A stretch of 64,000 nucleotides of DNA from DATCHW01 sp036508135 (GCA_036508135.1 DATCHW010000221.1:62001-126000); one strand, 5' to 3'; counted from the stretch's first letter, positions 34,424 to 42,773 are shown. Numbers and translations: made by a program. Notes: generated from the letters alone by a model not told the origin.

Positions 34424-36212
34424 GGCTCAGTTGATAATCAACAGGTGTATTCTCAGTAATAGGTGTAATTCCTACGAGAGGTGTACCATATCTTGCAATT
34501 CCTCCATTGCTTCTGACAGCCCAAAGAGTATTTCCGGTTCTTGCTTTTGAAATATGATAGAAGATTCCCGCCGGTGCAGGGTATTGTGACGCCCAGGTTG
34601 CACCATCATTTGATGTATAATAAATAGCAGAGGGAGTGGTGGATTCCGTAGCAACCCACCATTCACTACCTCTTCCGGTAAGACCCATTACAGTAGATGC
34701 ACCAATAAAAGATTGAGCAACAGTTGTCCAGTTTGTTCCTCCGTTTGTTGTTCTGATTAAACCAGGTGAAGAAGAATATCCTCCGCATAATCCGGTTGTA
34801 GAATTGATGAAATATGTTGCTGTTACAGATGCCAATGGTGTTGTTAGTATAGACCAATTTACTCCCATATTTGAAGTGTACTGCATAGTACTTTGTGCAG
34901 GAGATGGGTACCAAACTTGTTGATCAAGAAAACACGCAGCATTCATGTATGTACCGACTGTATTAGTCGTTGCAATTGATGCCCAGGTTGCCCAGTTACT
35001 ACCGCCATTAGTGCTCTTTAATAAATCCCAAAAACCACTTATCGGATCGCCGATAAAATATGCATCCGTTGCAGAGGTCATCCATAAATCATCACCGAAT
35101 CCTGCGTGAGAATTTGCCAATGTCCAGTTAGTACCGCCGTTCGATGTTTGATAAATAGTTGTTATTCCTGTTGTTGTGGAATAACCGGTTGTCAACGCTG
35201 TATTAGCATCCCATGCAAAAATATTTTCTAAATCATAAGTTGTAGAAATAGTTCCGCTGACATCTGTCCAGTTTACGCCCGCGTTGATAGTCCGTAAAAC
35301 TTTACCACCATTACCGCAAGCCCAAGCTACGTTATCATTAACCGCAGAAACACAAGTTAAAGCAGTTGCTATTGGCGATGTTTGTTCTGTCCAGGTTGGA
35401 GGAGTAACATTGTTTTCTGTTCCGTACATTTTGAATGTGGCACCTTTATAGTTTGGTGCAGGATCTTGTATCGCATTCCAGACAATCGGACTATTAGTAA
35501 CCCTTTGTCTCGCTTCACCGGTAACTAAGGTTCCTAATATTGTTCTTGGAACACACCACGGACCTGAAGCAATTGTTCCGCCCATATTGTAATCAACCCA
35601 ATATGTACCTTCGGTAAGAGTTGTACCGACGGTAACATTTTCAACCATAATAGGTCTTTGGTTATTGGTCAAAGTTGTCGATGTTACTCTATAAATATTG
35701 GTGAATCTTGTTGAAGCCATTCTATTTGTTGTAGTATCACCAAAAGCAACTATGGCACCTGTAGTATCGGGACCGATACCTTTCCAGATTCTTAATGTAA
35801 CACTGGTCATAGTTGAAGTTGTTGTCGAACCTGTTTGATATCCATAAACCAAAACGGAGTCAATCGTCCAGGTTTTTCCTGCAGGTACCTCAAATTTATC
35901 AGCTATCCTGTATGGATATATAGCGCCCATATTTGGACCGTACGTAGTTCCGGGAAGTTCAATAGCAGATGCATCTGCTCCGCCAAAACCAGCACCCGGG
36001 TGTGAAATACACTGACTTCTGTCATAAAGAACAGCCTCAGGATTATCTATAATAGTGCCGGGATTAGATGTTCCGGTTTTATAATATTGTTCCATTGTGT
36101 TTGTTGCTTTGTCATTAGGCGAGACAGAATCATTCGGTCCGTCTATCGTAATAAAAGCAAAACCAACCAAAAAAAGAACAATAGGAATACTAAAAAATAA
36201 GAATTTTTTCAT
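34179..36212 (-). CDS. T9SS-secreted protein with YCF48-like (BNR-type) propeller repeats
   Basis: A 677-residue surface or secreted protein. A signal helix (residues 4-22) is followed by an N-terminal beta-domain (~60-270) and a region of YCF48/BNR-like repeats (~275-570) recognisable by TNGGTNWT-type Asp-box turns (KVLRTINAGVNWT, YQTSNGGTNWT, IRTTNGGTNWT, YYTSNDGATW). The type IX sorting domain (LSQNYPNPFNPTT ... KKMMLIK) ends it. No catalytic residues are recognisable; binding or a structural surface role is likely. The C-terminal part and terminator are nearly identical to those of 36603-38798. Confidence 0.88.
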   Translation of the reverse strand: MKKFLFFSIPIVLFLVGFAFITIDGPNDSVSPNDKATNTMEQYYKTGTSNPGTIIDNPEAVLYDRSQCISHPGAGFGGADASAIELPGTTYGPNMGAIYPYRIADKFEVPAGKTWTIDSVLVYGYQTGSTTTSTMTSVTLRIWKGIGPDTTGAIVAFGDTTTNRMASTRFTNIYRVTSTTLTNNQRPIMVENVTVGTTLTEGTYWVDYNMGGTIASGPWCVPRTILGTLVTGEARQRVTNSPIVWNAIQDPAPNYKGATFKMYGTENNVTPPTWTEQTSPIATALTCVSAVNDNVAWACGNGGKVLRTINAGVNWTDVSGTISTTYDLENIFAWDANTALTTGYSTTTGITTIYQTSNGGTNWTLANSHAGFGDDLWMTSATDAYFIGDPISGFWDLLKSTNGGSNWATWASIATTNTVGTYMNAACFLDQQVWYPSPAQSTMQYTSNMGVNWSILTTPLASVTATYFINSTTGLCGGYSSSPGLIRTTNGGTNWTTVAQSFIGASTVMGLTGRGSEWWVATESTTPSAIYYTSNDGATWASQYPAPAGIFYHISKARTGNTLWAVRSNGGIARYGTPLVGITPITENTPVDYQLSQNYPNPFNPTTKISFALPKSGFVSLKVYDILGKEVTTLVNSNMSVGSYSFEFNASNLTSGIYFYRLESNGFIDTKKMMLIK

Positions 36213-36285
36213 TTGTTTTTTCCCTTTCTTAATTTTTTTATAGTTTTATTAAATTATATCATTAATAAAAAATAATAAGTATTAT

Positions 36286-36314
36286 AATATTAATAAAATA
36301 TAGCTATTTGTCAA
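36286..36314 (-). promoter_or_regulatory. Possible sigma70-like promoter of the gene at 34179-36212
   Basis: On the minus strand TTGACA (36309-36314), a 17-base spacer and AATATT (36286-36291). The -35 box is perfect; the -10 box matches 4 of 6. The two other T9SS genes on this strand have boxes with the same spacing. Confidence 0.4.
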
Positions 36315-36339
36315 TATAAAATTGAGAAATAGTTATTTT

Positions 36340-36510
36340 TTAAAATTTTATTTCCATTCCAAAGTTTAACTTATTATTAATATTATTGTTTATAAGGTCG
36401 TTTCCCGTTTCGATAGTTATCACTCCCTCGAAATATGTAACGGAATATTTTGCCTGAAGTCCCGGGAAATTTAAAGGTTTATTTTTAAAAAAAGTAGATT
36501 TAAAATTAAT
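36340..36510 (-). pseudogene. Truncated 3' remnant of an outer-membrane-type beta protein gene
   Basis: A stop-to-stop frame of ~56 codons without a start codon ends at TAA 36340-36342. The encoded peptide (NKPLNFPGLQAKYSV, VTYFEGVITIETGN, NKLNFGMEIKF) has alternating hydrophobic residues and ends in Phe, as terminal strands of outer-membrane barrels do. Its upstream break coincides within four bases with the start of direct repeat copy B (36507), which suggests that the recombination that placed the repeat removed the 5' part. Parent family not identified. Chance coding-like sequence is possible but unlikely for such a pattern. Confidence 0.55.
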
Positions 36511-36847
36511 TTATTTATAAATCGTAAAATAAAAAAGCCCTTTAATTTTTCAATTAAAGGGCTTTCTGAAAAAATATTTATTCCCGAAAGGGAACTATAA
36601 TATTATTTGATTAACATCATTTTCTTTGTATCTATGAATCCGTTTGATTCAAGTCTATAGAAGTAGATACCGCTTGTTAGATTTGAGGCATTGAATTCAA
36701 ACGAATATGAACCAACGCTCATATTTGAATTTACTAAAGTAGCAACTTCTTTTCCGAGTATATCATATACTTTCAATGATACGAATCCTGATTTCGGTAA
36801 TGCAAAAGAAATCTTTGTCGTCGGATTGAAAGGATTCGGATAGTTCT
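36507..36847 (-). repeat. 341-bp direct repeat, copy B (T9SS C-terminal signal plus terminator)
   Basis: Second copy of 34083-34423, in the same orientation at constant offset 2424, covering the last ~80 codons of the gene at 36603-38798 and its terminator. Similarity ends abruptly on both sides, at T 36507 next to the gene remnant and just before the QNYPNPF motif codons end. Confidence 0.92.
36528..36566 (-). terminator. Terminator of the T9SS gene at 36603-38798
   Basis: AAAGCCCTTTA and TAAAGGGCTTT arms as in copy A (36534-36544 and 36555-36565), with a minus-strand T-run. Confidence 0.9.
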
Positions 36848-38798
36848 GTGACAATGAAAATGTTTCCGGTGTCACATTGCTGATTGGTGTAACGTTAGTA
36901 GCGACAAATTGTTGGTCAAACATTGCAATTAATCCGGTGTTAGAAACTGACCAGCCTCTGAGAATTGATCCGCTTAATATTATATGCATTGCCTGGAATG
37001 TTGCACCGACGGTGCCTGTATATTGTTCAGCAAAAGTAGTTCCATTATCGGTTGATGCATAAATAATGTTAGATCTGTTATACCAGAATCTGTTTGTATA
37101 TTTTACAGTATTGAAAGCATATAAGTTTCCGGTTCCCGGTACAGTTACAGTGGTATATGTTCCACCCCCGTCAACTGATTTTGCTGCTGCAGTTGTACCT
37201 GCGAAACCTGTTCCACCGTTAAAAGCTACACTATAGCTGTTAGCAGTTCCGGTTGTTACACCTGACATCCAGGACCCCGTTGCACCAAAGTTATTTGATT
37301 TATATACTTTGGTATTATTTGTTCCAAACCAAATATAATTGCCTTCTATATACATAGCATTATTCCAACCTGCTTCACCGACTCCGCTTAAATATAAGCC
37401 GGCAGAATCCCAGGTTAAACCTGCATCCGAGGTTTTCCAGAGTGACCACCTGTTGCTTACAGGGTCACCATATATAAAGCCATTATTTGCATCTTTGAAC
37501 TTAATGTCATCAATAAATCCACTTACTTGTGTAAATACTTGTGCCCAGGTTGTTCCACCATCGGTTGTCCTGAAGACGAAAGTAGCAGCAGGTGATGTTG
37601 AAACAAGACAGGTTGTAGCGCTTAATCCGCAAATTGCATAAACGTCGTTTGCACCGACGGTCGCATTTGCTTTGTTTGTCCAGGTTGTTCCTGCATCGGT
37701 AGTAAGTAATATTCCTCCGGTATTAGCACCTATCCAACATACGTTTGCATTAACAGCAGAAACGCAGTTCAACGATACTCCGGTTAAAGGGGAGGTTTGT
37801 GCAACCCAAAGAGGAGTTGTTGGTTCAGGTTCAACTGTTTCAGTATATTTCCAGATACCTCCAGCATAACCCGTTACAAAAACGGTTAACTGTGTACCCG
37901 TGTGATTGGCGGCTATACCCCACATAGGACCGGTTGTTTGTGCATAAGTGTAAGATAACGGAAATGTAGAACCACTATTGGTTGAATAATACATATTTGT
38001 CTGTGCTATCCAGAATCTGGTTCCAAGTGATTGTAAGTGAATATCCAAACTGGTACCGGGATTAGTGAATGCACTCCATGTTATACCTGCGTCTGTTGAT
38101 TTTAATGTAACTCCGCCGCCTGTAACAAATCCAATGTTTCCGCTGAATGTAACACATGTTGTCGAGGCAATACCGGTTGTAGTTGAAGAAATCCAGCTCG
38201 CTCCGAAATCCGTACTCCTGTATACATGGCTATTAGCACTGGCACCGAACCAAATGTTATTACCTTGTACACACATGTCGTTATCCCAACCTGCTTCTCC
38301 TGCTACTTGAGCAAGATATAATCCGGTAGAGTCCCAAGTTGTTCCGCCATTGGTGGTTTTCCATAATGACCATCTGCCACCGACCGGGTCTCCATACATA
38401 AATCCATTGTTTGCATCTTTAAATCTTATATCATCGACGTAGCCGCCTGTTTCTGAAAAGACTTGTGTCCATGTTGTTCCGCTATTTGTTGTTTTGTAAA
38501 CAAATGAAGCACTAGGGGTTCCCGCTACAATTACTGTATTTGCGTCAATTGCACGAACAACATCACATCCCATAGTTGCCGGGATTGGCAACGCTGCGAT
38601 GTTTGTCCAGTTAAGTCCGCCATTTGTGGTTTTCAGTACTATTCCGGCATCACCGGAAATGAAAGCCACATTTGCATCAACTATGCTTACAGAACGTAAT
38701 ATTCCGGTCACACCGGAATTTGTTAAATATGTCCATTGAGCCATTAAATTTGCAGATATGAACATTACCGCAAATAAAAATAGAAATTTCTTAAACAT
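36603..38798 (-). CDS. T9SS-secreted YCF48-like protein with an internal tandem duplication
   Basis: A 731-residue exported protein. Signal peptide residues 1-20 (cleavage near LMAQW). Residues ~21-325 and ~332-640 are two copies of one ~300-residue YCF48/BNR-like propeller: compare DIRFKDANNGFMYGDPVGGR with DIKFKDANNGFIYGDPVSNR, and each ...TTNGGTTW/TTDGGTTW turn. The type IX sorting signal closes the protein. No catalytic motif. ATG is preceded by AAGGAG (38805-38810) at six bases, and promoter-like boxes lie at 38839-38867. Likely a surface binding or scaffold protein. Confidence 0.9.
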   Translation of the reverse strand: MFKKFLFLFAVMFISANLMAQWTYLTNSGVTGILRSVSIVDANVAFISGDAGIVLKTTNGGLNWTNIAALPIPATMGCDVVRAIDANTVIVAGTPSASFVYKTTNSGTTWTQVFSETGGYVDDIRFKDANNGFMYGDPVGGRWSLWKTTNGGTTWDSTGLYLAQVAGEAGWDNDMCVQGNNIWFGASANSHVYRSTDFGASWISSTTTGIASTTCVTFSGNIGFVTGGGVTLKSTDAGITWSAFTNPGTSLDIHLQSLGTRFWIAQTNMYYSTNSGSTFPLSYTYAQTTGPMWGIAANHTGTQLTVFVTGYAGGIWKYTETVEPEPTTPLWVAQTSPLTGVSLNCVSAVNANVCWIGANTGGILLTTDAGTTWTNKANATVGANDVYAICGLSATTCLVSTSPAATFVFRTTDGGTTWAQVFTQVSGFIDDIKFKDANNGFIYGDPVSNRWSLWKTSDAGLTWDSAGLYLSGVGEAGWNNAMYIEGNYIWFGTNNTKVYKSNNFGATGSWMSGVTTGTANSYSVAFNGGTGFAGTTAAAKSVDGGGTYTTVTVPGTGNLYAFNTVKYTNRFWYNRSNIIYASTDNGTTFAEQYTGTVGATFQAMHIILSGSILRGWSVSNTGLIAMFDQQFVATNVTPISNVTPETFSLSQNYPNPFNPTTKISFALPKSGFVSLKVYDILGKEVATLVNSNMSVGSYSFEFNASNLTSGIYFYRLESNGFIDTKKMMLIK

Positions 38799-38838
38799 TT
38801 ATTTCTCCTTAATTTTTAAATTAATTAAAAGTTAACTT

Positions 38839-38867
38839 ATTTTAATAAATAATAAATTATTAGTCAA
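38839..38867 (-). promoter_or_regulatory. Possible sigma70-like promoter of the gene at 36603-38798
   Basis: On the minus strand TTGACT (38862-38867), a 17-base spacer and TAAAAT (38839-38844), 41 bases from the ATG. Confidence 0.5.
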
Positions 38868-38960
38868 TATAAAAGAAAATAATTTCTTTTATTAACTTGA
38901 CTTCATAGTTTAATGAAATCAAGTCAACAATTTATTTCCTTTACACATATTAATAAAATG

Positions 38961-38984
38961 AAAGCGGGTCTTTCAACCCGCTTT
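38961..38984 (-). terminator. Hairpin terminator after the gene at 39010-41172
   Basis: AAAGCGGGT (38961-38969) pairs with ACCCGCTTT (38976-38984) around six bases. The minus-strand downstream side is T-rich but not a clean run, so efficiency is uncertain. Position 25 bases past the stop supports the call. Confidence 0.7.
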
Positions 38985-39009
38985 TTAATGGAAAATTAGT
39001 TTCTTTATG

Positions 39010-41172
39010 TTACTTAATCAGCATCATTCGTTTTACATCGGTGAAATTACCGGCTGATAATTTGTAGAAGTAAACTCCGCTTGATAACTCCTCTGCATTT
39101 AAATCTACTATGTAATAGCCCGGAGTTTTTACCTCGCTTACCAATGTCCTCACCTCTCTTCCGAGTACATCATATATTTTCAAATTAACAAATCCTTGTT
39201 TTGGTATCGCAAAGTTAATCTTCGTTGTTGGATTGAAAGGATTCGGATAGTTTTGTGACAGCTTATATTCCGTCGGTACAATATTCCCAACTTGTTGTAC
39301 ATTCGTAATTATAGTTATAATTCCGGGACCATAAATAGAATCCTTCCAGTTACCTCGTCCTGTATTATATGCAGTGCTTACTACTATATAATTTGTACCC
39401 GAATTTAAAGTAATATAGCTTATTGCAGACCTGTTCAAACTTCCTACCGGAAATTCTGGCATCCAGGTCCCTAAAGTATCATCATTCGCTCCAATACAAT
39501 TTGTTAATCCGTTAGCTGGATCAAATGTACCTTGATATAAAGCAATAAAGCAATCATAGCTTGCACCCATATAAATATAATATTGACCGCTATTAGATAC
39601 CGTAAACATTGTGGTTTTATATGGTACACTGTAGCTTGATAGCGCAGTAGGGGGTGTAGCTGAGTTTCCGCTATTTCCGTTTGGTCTTATAAATACCGGG
39701 TCGCCGGTCGCAATAGACCCTGAAAAAACGTAGCTTGAGAACAACGCCCTCTTCAATGTAATTGACCTGTCCGGAACGCTTGAGTTAAGCGAATCGGTTG
39801 AATTATACGCGCGCACTCTCCAGTAACCCATGATTGAATCTCCGAGGTTAAGCCCGAGACCCGCGAGATACGAGTCAAGTTGTCCAAGAGTCATCGTCAG
39901 GACAGTATCAAATCCACTGTTGTTTGAAGGTAATCTTAATGTAGCCGGGTCTGAATATGAACCGCCTGTTTTATAAAGCCATTTATAAGTTGTACCTGCG
40001 CCTGAACGTGTCCAGTTGATATTGACAGGTACCGTAGAGCCGGGGACTGTAACAATTCTTGATCCCGCGGCGGGTGAAATTAAGTTAAACGCTGTAAGCG
40101 CGGGTTTTTGTCTTTTAAGCGTAATTGCTCTTGGACCGTTAGTAGATTTCAATGAATCAGGTCCGGTTGCTGAAGGAGATTTATATGCCCAAACATCCCA
40201 TTGACCAATTGTTGAATCTCCCTGATTCAAACCGATTCCGGCTAATAACACGTCTAATGCTTCCAAAGTTGTGTTGATAGAGTTCGTTCCCGCAGGTATC
40301 GTTAATGTTTTCGATGGTCCTGAAGTGCTTACATATTTCCATTTATATGTTGCACCGGTAGCGGAAGTATCCCATGTAATTGAAACAGGTGTCGTACTTC
40401 CGGGTAATGTTGAAATCGTTACTCCTGCAGTTGGAGTTAATAAATTAAAAGCATTAAGAGGATAAGCAGCTGAAGAAGTTACATTAACGAGATCTAAAGA
40501 AAATGAGGCACCGTCAGTAGAAATATCAGCATAATATTCTCTGAATCCTATATAAATATTTGAGCCGGCAGGTACAAGATTACCGATTTTATATTTATAT
40601 TGAACCCAACCTGAGTCTGTTGCAGCAAAAGTAAGACTGGCGACTGTAGTTGTCATTCCGGCGATATCAGGTGTTGTTGTTGATATTTTTACATAAAAAT
40701 TATCCATATAGTTTCCGAATTTTCTTATCCAAAATGTTAATGAGTCATTCGGGTTAACACCTGTGATTTGTGGAGTAACTAACCACTGTTCGCAGGGACC
40801 AGAGGTACCTCCACTACCATTACCTGTAATATAATTACAAAAAGCGACTGCTGTTCCCCCGCCGGTTGGAACTGAAATGTAACCACCATTGAATCCGGGA
40901 ACCGGAGTCGTACCATCAAGTATTCTATACCATCCGGTTGTCCCGCTAATAGGATTAATTTGAATCCATCCTGCGGGTGGAAAGGTCGTTCCTTCGAACG
41001 ACTCACTCAATGTACTTAACGGTCCATTAAGTGCGGGTCCGTAAACGATTGCTTTATAGTCAACAATTTTTACAGGTTTTAGAGGTGCTTTATCACCATC
41101 TCCATCCCCGAAAATGAATGCTAATGAAGCAATCAGAATGACTAACAAAATTGGAATTAACTTTTTGTTCAT
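39010..41172 (-). CDS. T9SS-secreted adhesin-like protein (choice-of-anchor J-type domain)
   Basis: A 720-residue exported protein. Signal helix residues ~5-21. Residues ~60-235 resemble the cleaved-adhesin/choice-of-anchor J jelly-roll (SFEGTTFPPAGW, CEQWLVTPQI). Two SusE-like tandem domains follow (~238-355 and ~357-475), each with STLPGSTTPVSITW or TVPGSTVPVNINW, YKW and GLNQGDS/GLNLGDS. A PPC-like domain (~478-625) and the type IX sorting signal (EYKLSQNYPNPF ... KRMMLIK) complete it. The ATG follows a perfect TAAGGAGG. A promoter-like pair lies at 41228-41256. Probably a surface adhesin or glycan binder; no catalytic residues seen. Confidence 0.88.
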   Translation of the reverse strand: MNKKLIPILLVILIASLAFIFGDGDGDKAPLKPVKIVDYKAIVYGPALNGPLSTLSESFEGTTFPPAGWIQINPISGTTGWYRILDGTTPVPGFNGGYISVPTGGGTAVAFCNYITGNGSGGTSGPCEQWLVTPQITGVNPNDSLTFWIRKFGNYMDNFYVKISTTTPDIAGMTTTVASLTFAATDSGWVQYKYKIGNLVPAGSNIYIGFREYYADISTDGASFSLDLVNVTSSAAYPLNAFNLLTPTAGVTISTLPGSTTPVSITWDTSATGATYKWKYVSTSGPSKTLTIPAGTNSINTTLEALDVLLAGIGLNQGDSTIGQWDVWAYKSPSATGPDSLKSTNGPRAITLKRQKPALTAFNLISPAAGSRIVTVPGSTVPVNINWTRSGAGTTYKWLYKTGGSYSDPATLRLPSNNSGFDTVLTMTLGQLDSYLAGLGLNLGDSIMGYWRVRAYNSTDSLNSSVPDRSITLKRALFSSYVFSGSIATGDPVFIRPNGNSGNSATPPTALSSYSVPYKTTMFTVSNSGQYYIYMGASYDCFIALYQGTFDPANGLTNCIGANDDTLGTWMPEFPVGSLNRSAISYITLNSGTNYIVVSTAYNTGRGNWKDSIYGPGIITIITNVQQVGNIVPTEYKLSQNYPNPFNPTTKINFAIPKQGFVNLKIYDVLGREVRTLVSEVKTPGYYIVDLNAEELSSGVYFYKLSAGNFTDVKRMMLIK

Positions 41173-41176
41173 GTTT

Positions 41177-41184
41177 CCTCCTTA
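41177..41184 (-). promoter_or_regulatory. Strong Shine-Dalgarno sequence (TAAGGAGG)
   Basis: A perfect anti-16S match four bases before the ATG at 41170-41172, unusual in this window where most genes have weak or no Shine-Dalgarno sites. Confidence 0.8.
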
Positions 41185-41227
41185 AGTTTAAAAAAAAGTT
41201 TGTTGAAAAATTTATTTTTTCTTTAAA

Positions 41228-41256
41228 ATTATAATAGAAAATTATAGAAAAATCAA
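41228..41256 (-). promoter_or_regulatory. Possible sigma70-like promoter of the gene at 39010-41172
   Basis: On the minus strand TTGATT (41251-41256), a 17-base spacer and a perfect TATAAT (41228-41233), 56 bases from the ATG. Confidence 0.6.
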
Positions 41257-41368
41257 GATACTTTATTTTAATAAAGTCACTTGAAAGTCGATTGAGAATC
41301 TTTAATATTTTTAAATCTATCATTGTTGTTTTAAATAAAAATATATATCTTTCAAAATATAAATTATT

Positions 41369-41854
41369 ATGAGAACAAAAATAATCGTCATATTCGCTCT
41401 GTTCTTTTTATCATCCGGCATTCTTAATGCCCAGTTTAAAGAACCGGATGAAAAGTACAGGAACAAATTGTTCCTCGGAATATTTAACCCGAAAAATTTT
41501 ACGATGGAGCACTCATTTCAGGTTAGTTTTCTGACTATGGGAAGCGGAAATGTATCGCTTACATCTTACACTAACCGTATGAACTACAAAATATCAGATA
41601 AATTGAACGTCTCTGCGGATTTGAAACTTCAGTATGCTCCGTTTGCAAATTCTGCTTATGGCAAGGATTATTCCAGCAAAATGCAGAGTGACTTATCCGG
41701 TGTTTATTTGTCACGGCTGGCATTGGATTATAAAATTTCCGAAAATAGTTTCATAAGTTTCGAATTTCGTAAACTTGACCAGAGTTATTTCTATGATTAT
41801 TACAACAACCCGTTTAATAGAAATAACGATTCCCGGTTCTCAAATTGGCGTTAA
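41369..41854 (+). CDS. Small exported protein, function unknown
   Basis: A 161-residue protein with a clear signal peptide (residues 1-21, cleavage after LNA before QFKEP). The mature part has alternating hydrophobic residues (FQVSFLTMGSGNVSLTSY, LNVSADLKLQYAPF, LALDYKISENSFISFEF) suggestive of membrane-spanning or lipid-contacting beta-strands, and ends in an Asn/Arg-rich tail. I recognise no family. It is divergent from the adhesin gene (196 bases) and is followed by its own terminator, so it is probably monocistronic. Confidence 0.8.
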   Translation: MRTKIIVIFALFFLSSGILNAQFKEPDEKYRNKLFLGIFNPKNFTMEHSFQVSFLTMGSGNVSLTSYTNRMNYKISDKLNVSADLKLQYAPFANSAYGKDYSSKMQSDLSGVYLSRLALDYKISENSFISFEFRKLDQSYFYDYYNNPFNRNNDSRFSNWR

Positions 41855-41878
41855 AAGATTTTTATAAATATATTCTCG

Positions 41879-41912
41879 ACCGGAAGTAATTAATTTTTAC
41901 TTTCGGTTTTTT
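41879..41912 (+). terminator. Rho-independent terminator before the LytR_C gene
   Basis: ACCGGAAGTAA (41879-41889) pairs with TTACTTTCGGT (41897-41907), one G-T wobble, followed by TTTTTT. It ends only nine bases before the next ATG, so it could also act as an attenuator for that gene. Confidence 0.85.
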
Positions 41913-41921
41913 ATTTTCATC

Positions 41922-42410
41922 ATGAAAGAAGAAACGAAAAAAAGCTTTTTAAATTATTTCCTTAATATCTCGATAATTGTGATGGTAATCGTTTGTCTCT
42001 TACTCGGATATTCACTTTTCAGGAATTCGGCAGCGTCAAAAAATGAAAAACCAAAGCCGATTATTGATACGGTGACAAGTTCGGTTACCAACCAGCCGAG
42101 CCATGCCTATCAGATAGATGTCCAGAACGGAACGGGCGAAAATGGCGTAGCGGCTAATTTCAGGGATTTTTTTAAAAAGAAAGGTTTCGATGTAGTGGAA
42201 ATGGGTAACTTTAAAAATAATGATGTAAATAAAACAATGATAATTGACCGTTCAGGAAATAAATTTGCTGCTAAAAAAGTTGCCGAAGCGCTCGGACTGA
42301 CCGAAAAGAATATTATTCAACAGAAAGATACTACTTCGTTTTTGGATGTTACCGTTATTATCGGAAAAGATTTTCAGGAATTAAATCCTTATAAAGAAAA
42401 AGTTAAATAA
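41922..42410 (+). CDS. LytR C-terminal (LytR_C) domain protein, membrane-anchored
   Basis: A 162-residue protein with a single membrane segment (residues ~12-30), a Ser/Thr linker and a LytR_C domain (~62-150) marked by IDVQNGTGENGVAANFRDFF and VTVIIGKDF. This domain accompanies LytR-CpsA-Psr enzymes that attach polymers to the wall, but the enzymatic domain is absent here, so it may act as a stand-alone envelope-binding module. It starts directly after the terminator and precedes rsfS by six bases. The pairing of such a gene with rsfS suggests a shared growth-linked operon. Confidence 0.85.
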   Translation: MKEETKKSFLNYFLNISIIVMVIVCLLLGYSLFRNSAASKNEKPKPIIDTVTSSVTNQPSHAYQIDVQNGTGENGVAANFRDFFKKKGFDVVEMGNFKNNDVNKTMIIDRSGNKFAAKKVAEALGLTEKNIIQQKDTTSFLDVTVIIGKDFQELNPYKEKVK

Positions 42411-42416
42411 TAGTAA

Positions 42417-42764
42417 ATGGATTCAAAAGAACTAACTGACTTAATTGCAAAGTATATTATCAATAAAAAAGGGGGAAATATAAGAATTCTCGACCTCAGG
42501 GAACTTACGCCTGTTACGGATTTTTTCGTCGTCTGTACCGCTTCATCGGAACCGCAGGTAAAAGCTATCGCAGATTATATCTCCGATGAAACAAAAAAAA
42601 TACAGGAAAGACCCTGGCATAGCGAAGGGTATCAGAACCTTAGCTGGGTACTGCTCGATTATGTCAATGTCGTCGTGCACATTTTCCTGCCTGAAGCAAG
42701 GAAATTTTACAACCTCGAAGGTTTATGGGGTGATGCTAAAATCACTGAAGTCAAAGATGAATAA
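42417..42764 (+). CDS. rsfS: Ribosome silencing factor RsfS
   Basis: A 115-residue RsfS/Iojap protein that binds ribosomal protein L14 and blocks subunit joining when nutrients are low. Conserved features are ILDLRELTPVTDFFVVCTASS, the ERPWHSEG-type WH segment, WVLLDYVNVVVHIF and the final YNLEGLWGDA. Length is standard. It lies in the LytR_C-rsfS-pdxA-ftsE run with gaps of 5-9 bases. Confidence 0.95.
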   Translation: MDSKELTDLIAKYIINKKGGNIRILDLRELTPVTDFFVVCTASSEPQVKAIADYISDETKKIQERPWHSEGYQNLSWVLLDYVNVVVHIFLPEARKFYNLEGLWGDAKITEVKDE

Positions 42765-42773
42765 TTATTAACT

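Larger units (their letters stand above)
36213..36602. other. Spacer between two T9SS genes: promoter, gene remnant, terminator
   Basis: These 390 bases without an intact gene contain, read on the minus strand, the terminator of 36603-38798, the truncated remnant 36510-36340 and the probable promoter of 34179-36212 (36314-36286). The stretch 36213-36285 is the A/T-rich 5' leader of that gene with a GGGA-containing weak ribosome-binding site. Confidence 0.6.

Noticed and set aside
32823..41172. Interpretation of the T9SS block as a genomic island
   Set aside because: pgk lies inside it, base composition looks like the surroundings, and there are no integrase, tRNA or flanking attachment repeats. 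Local duplication explains the repeats.
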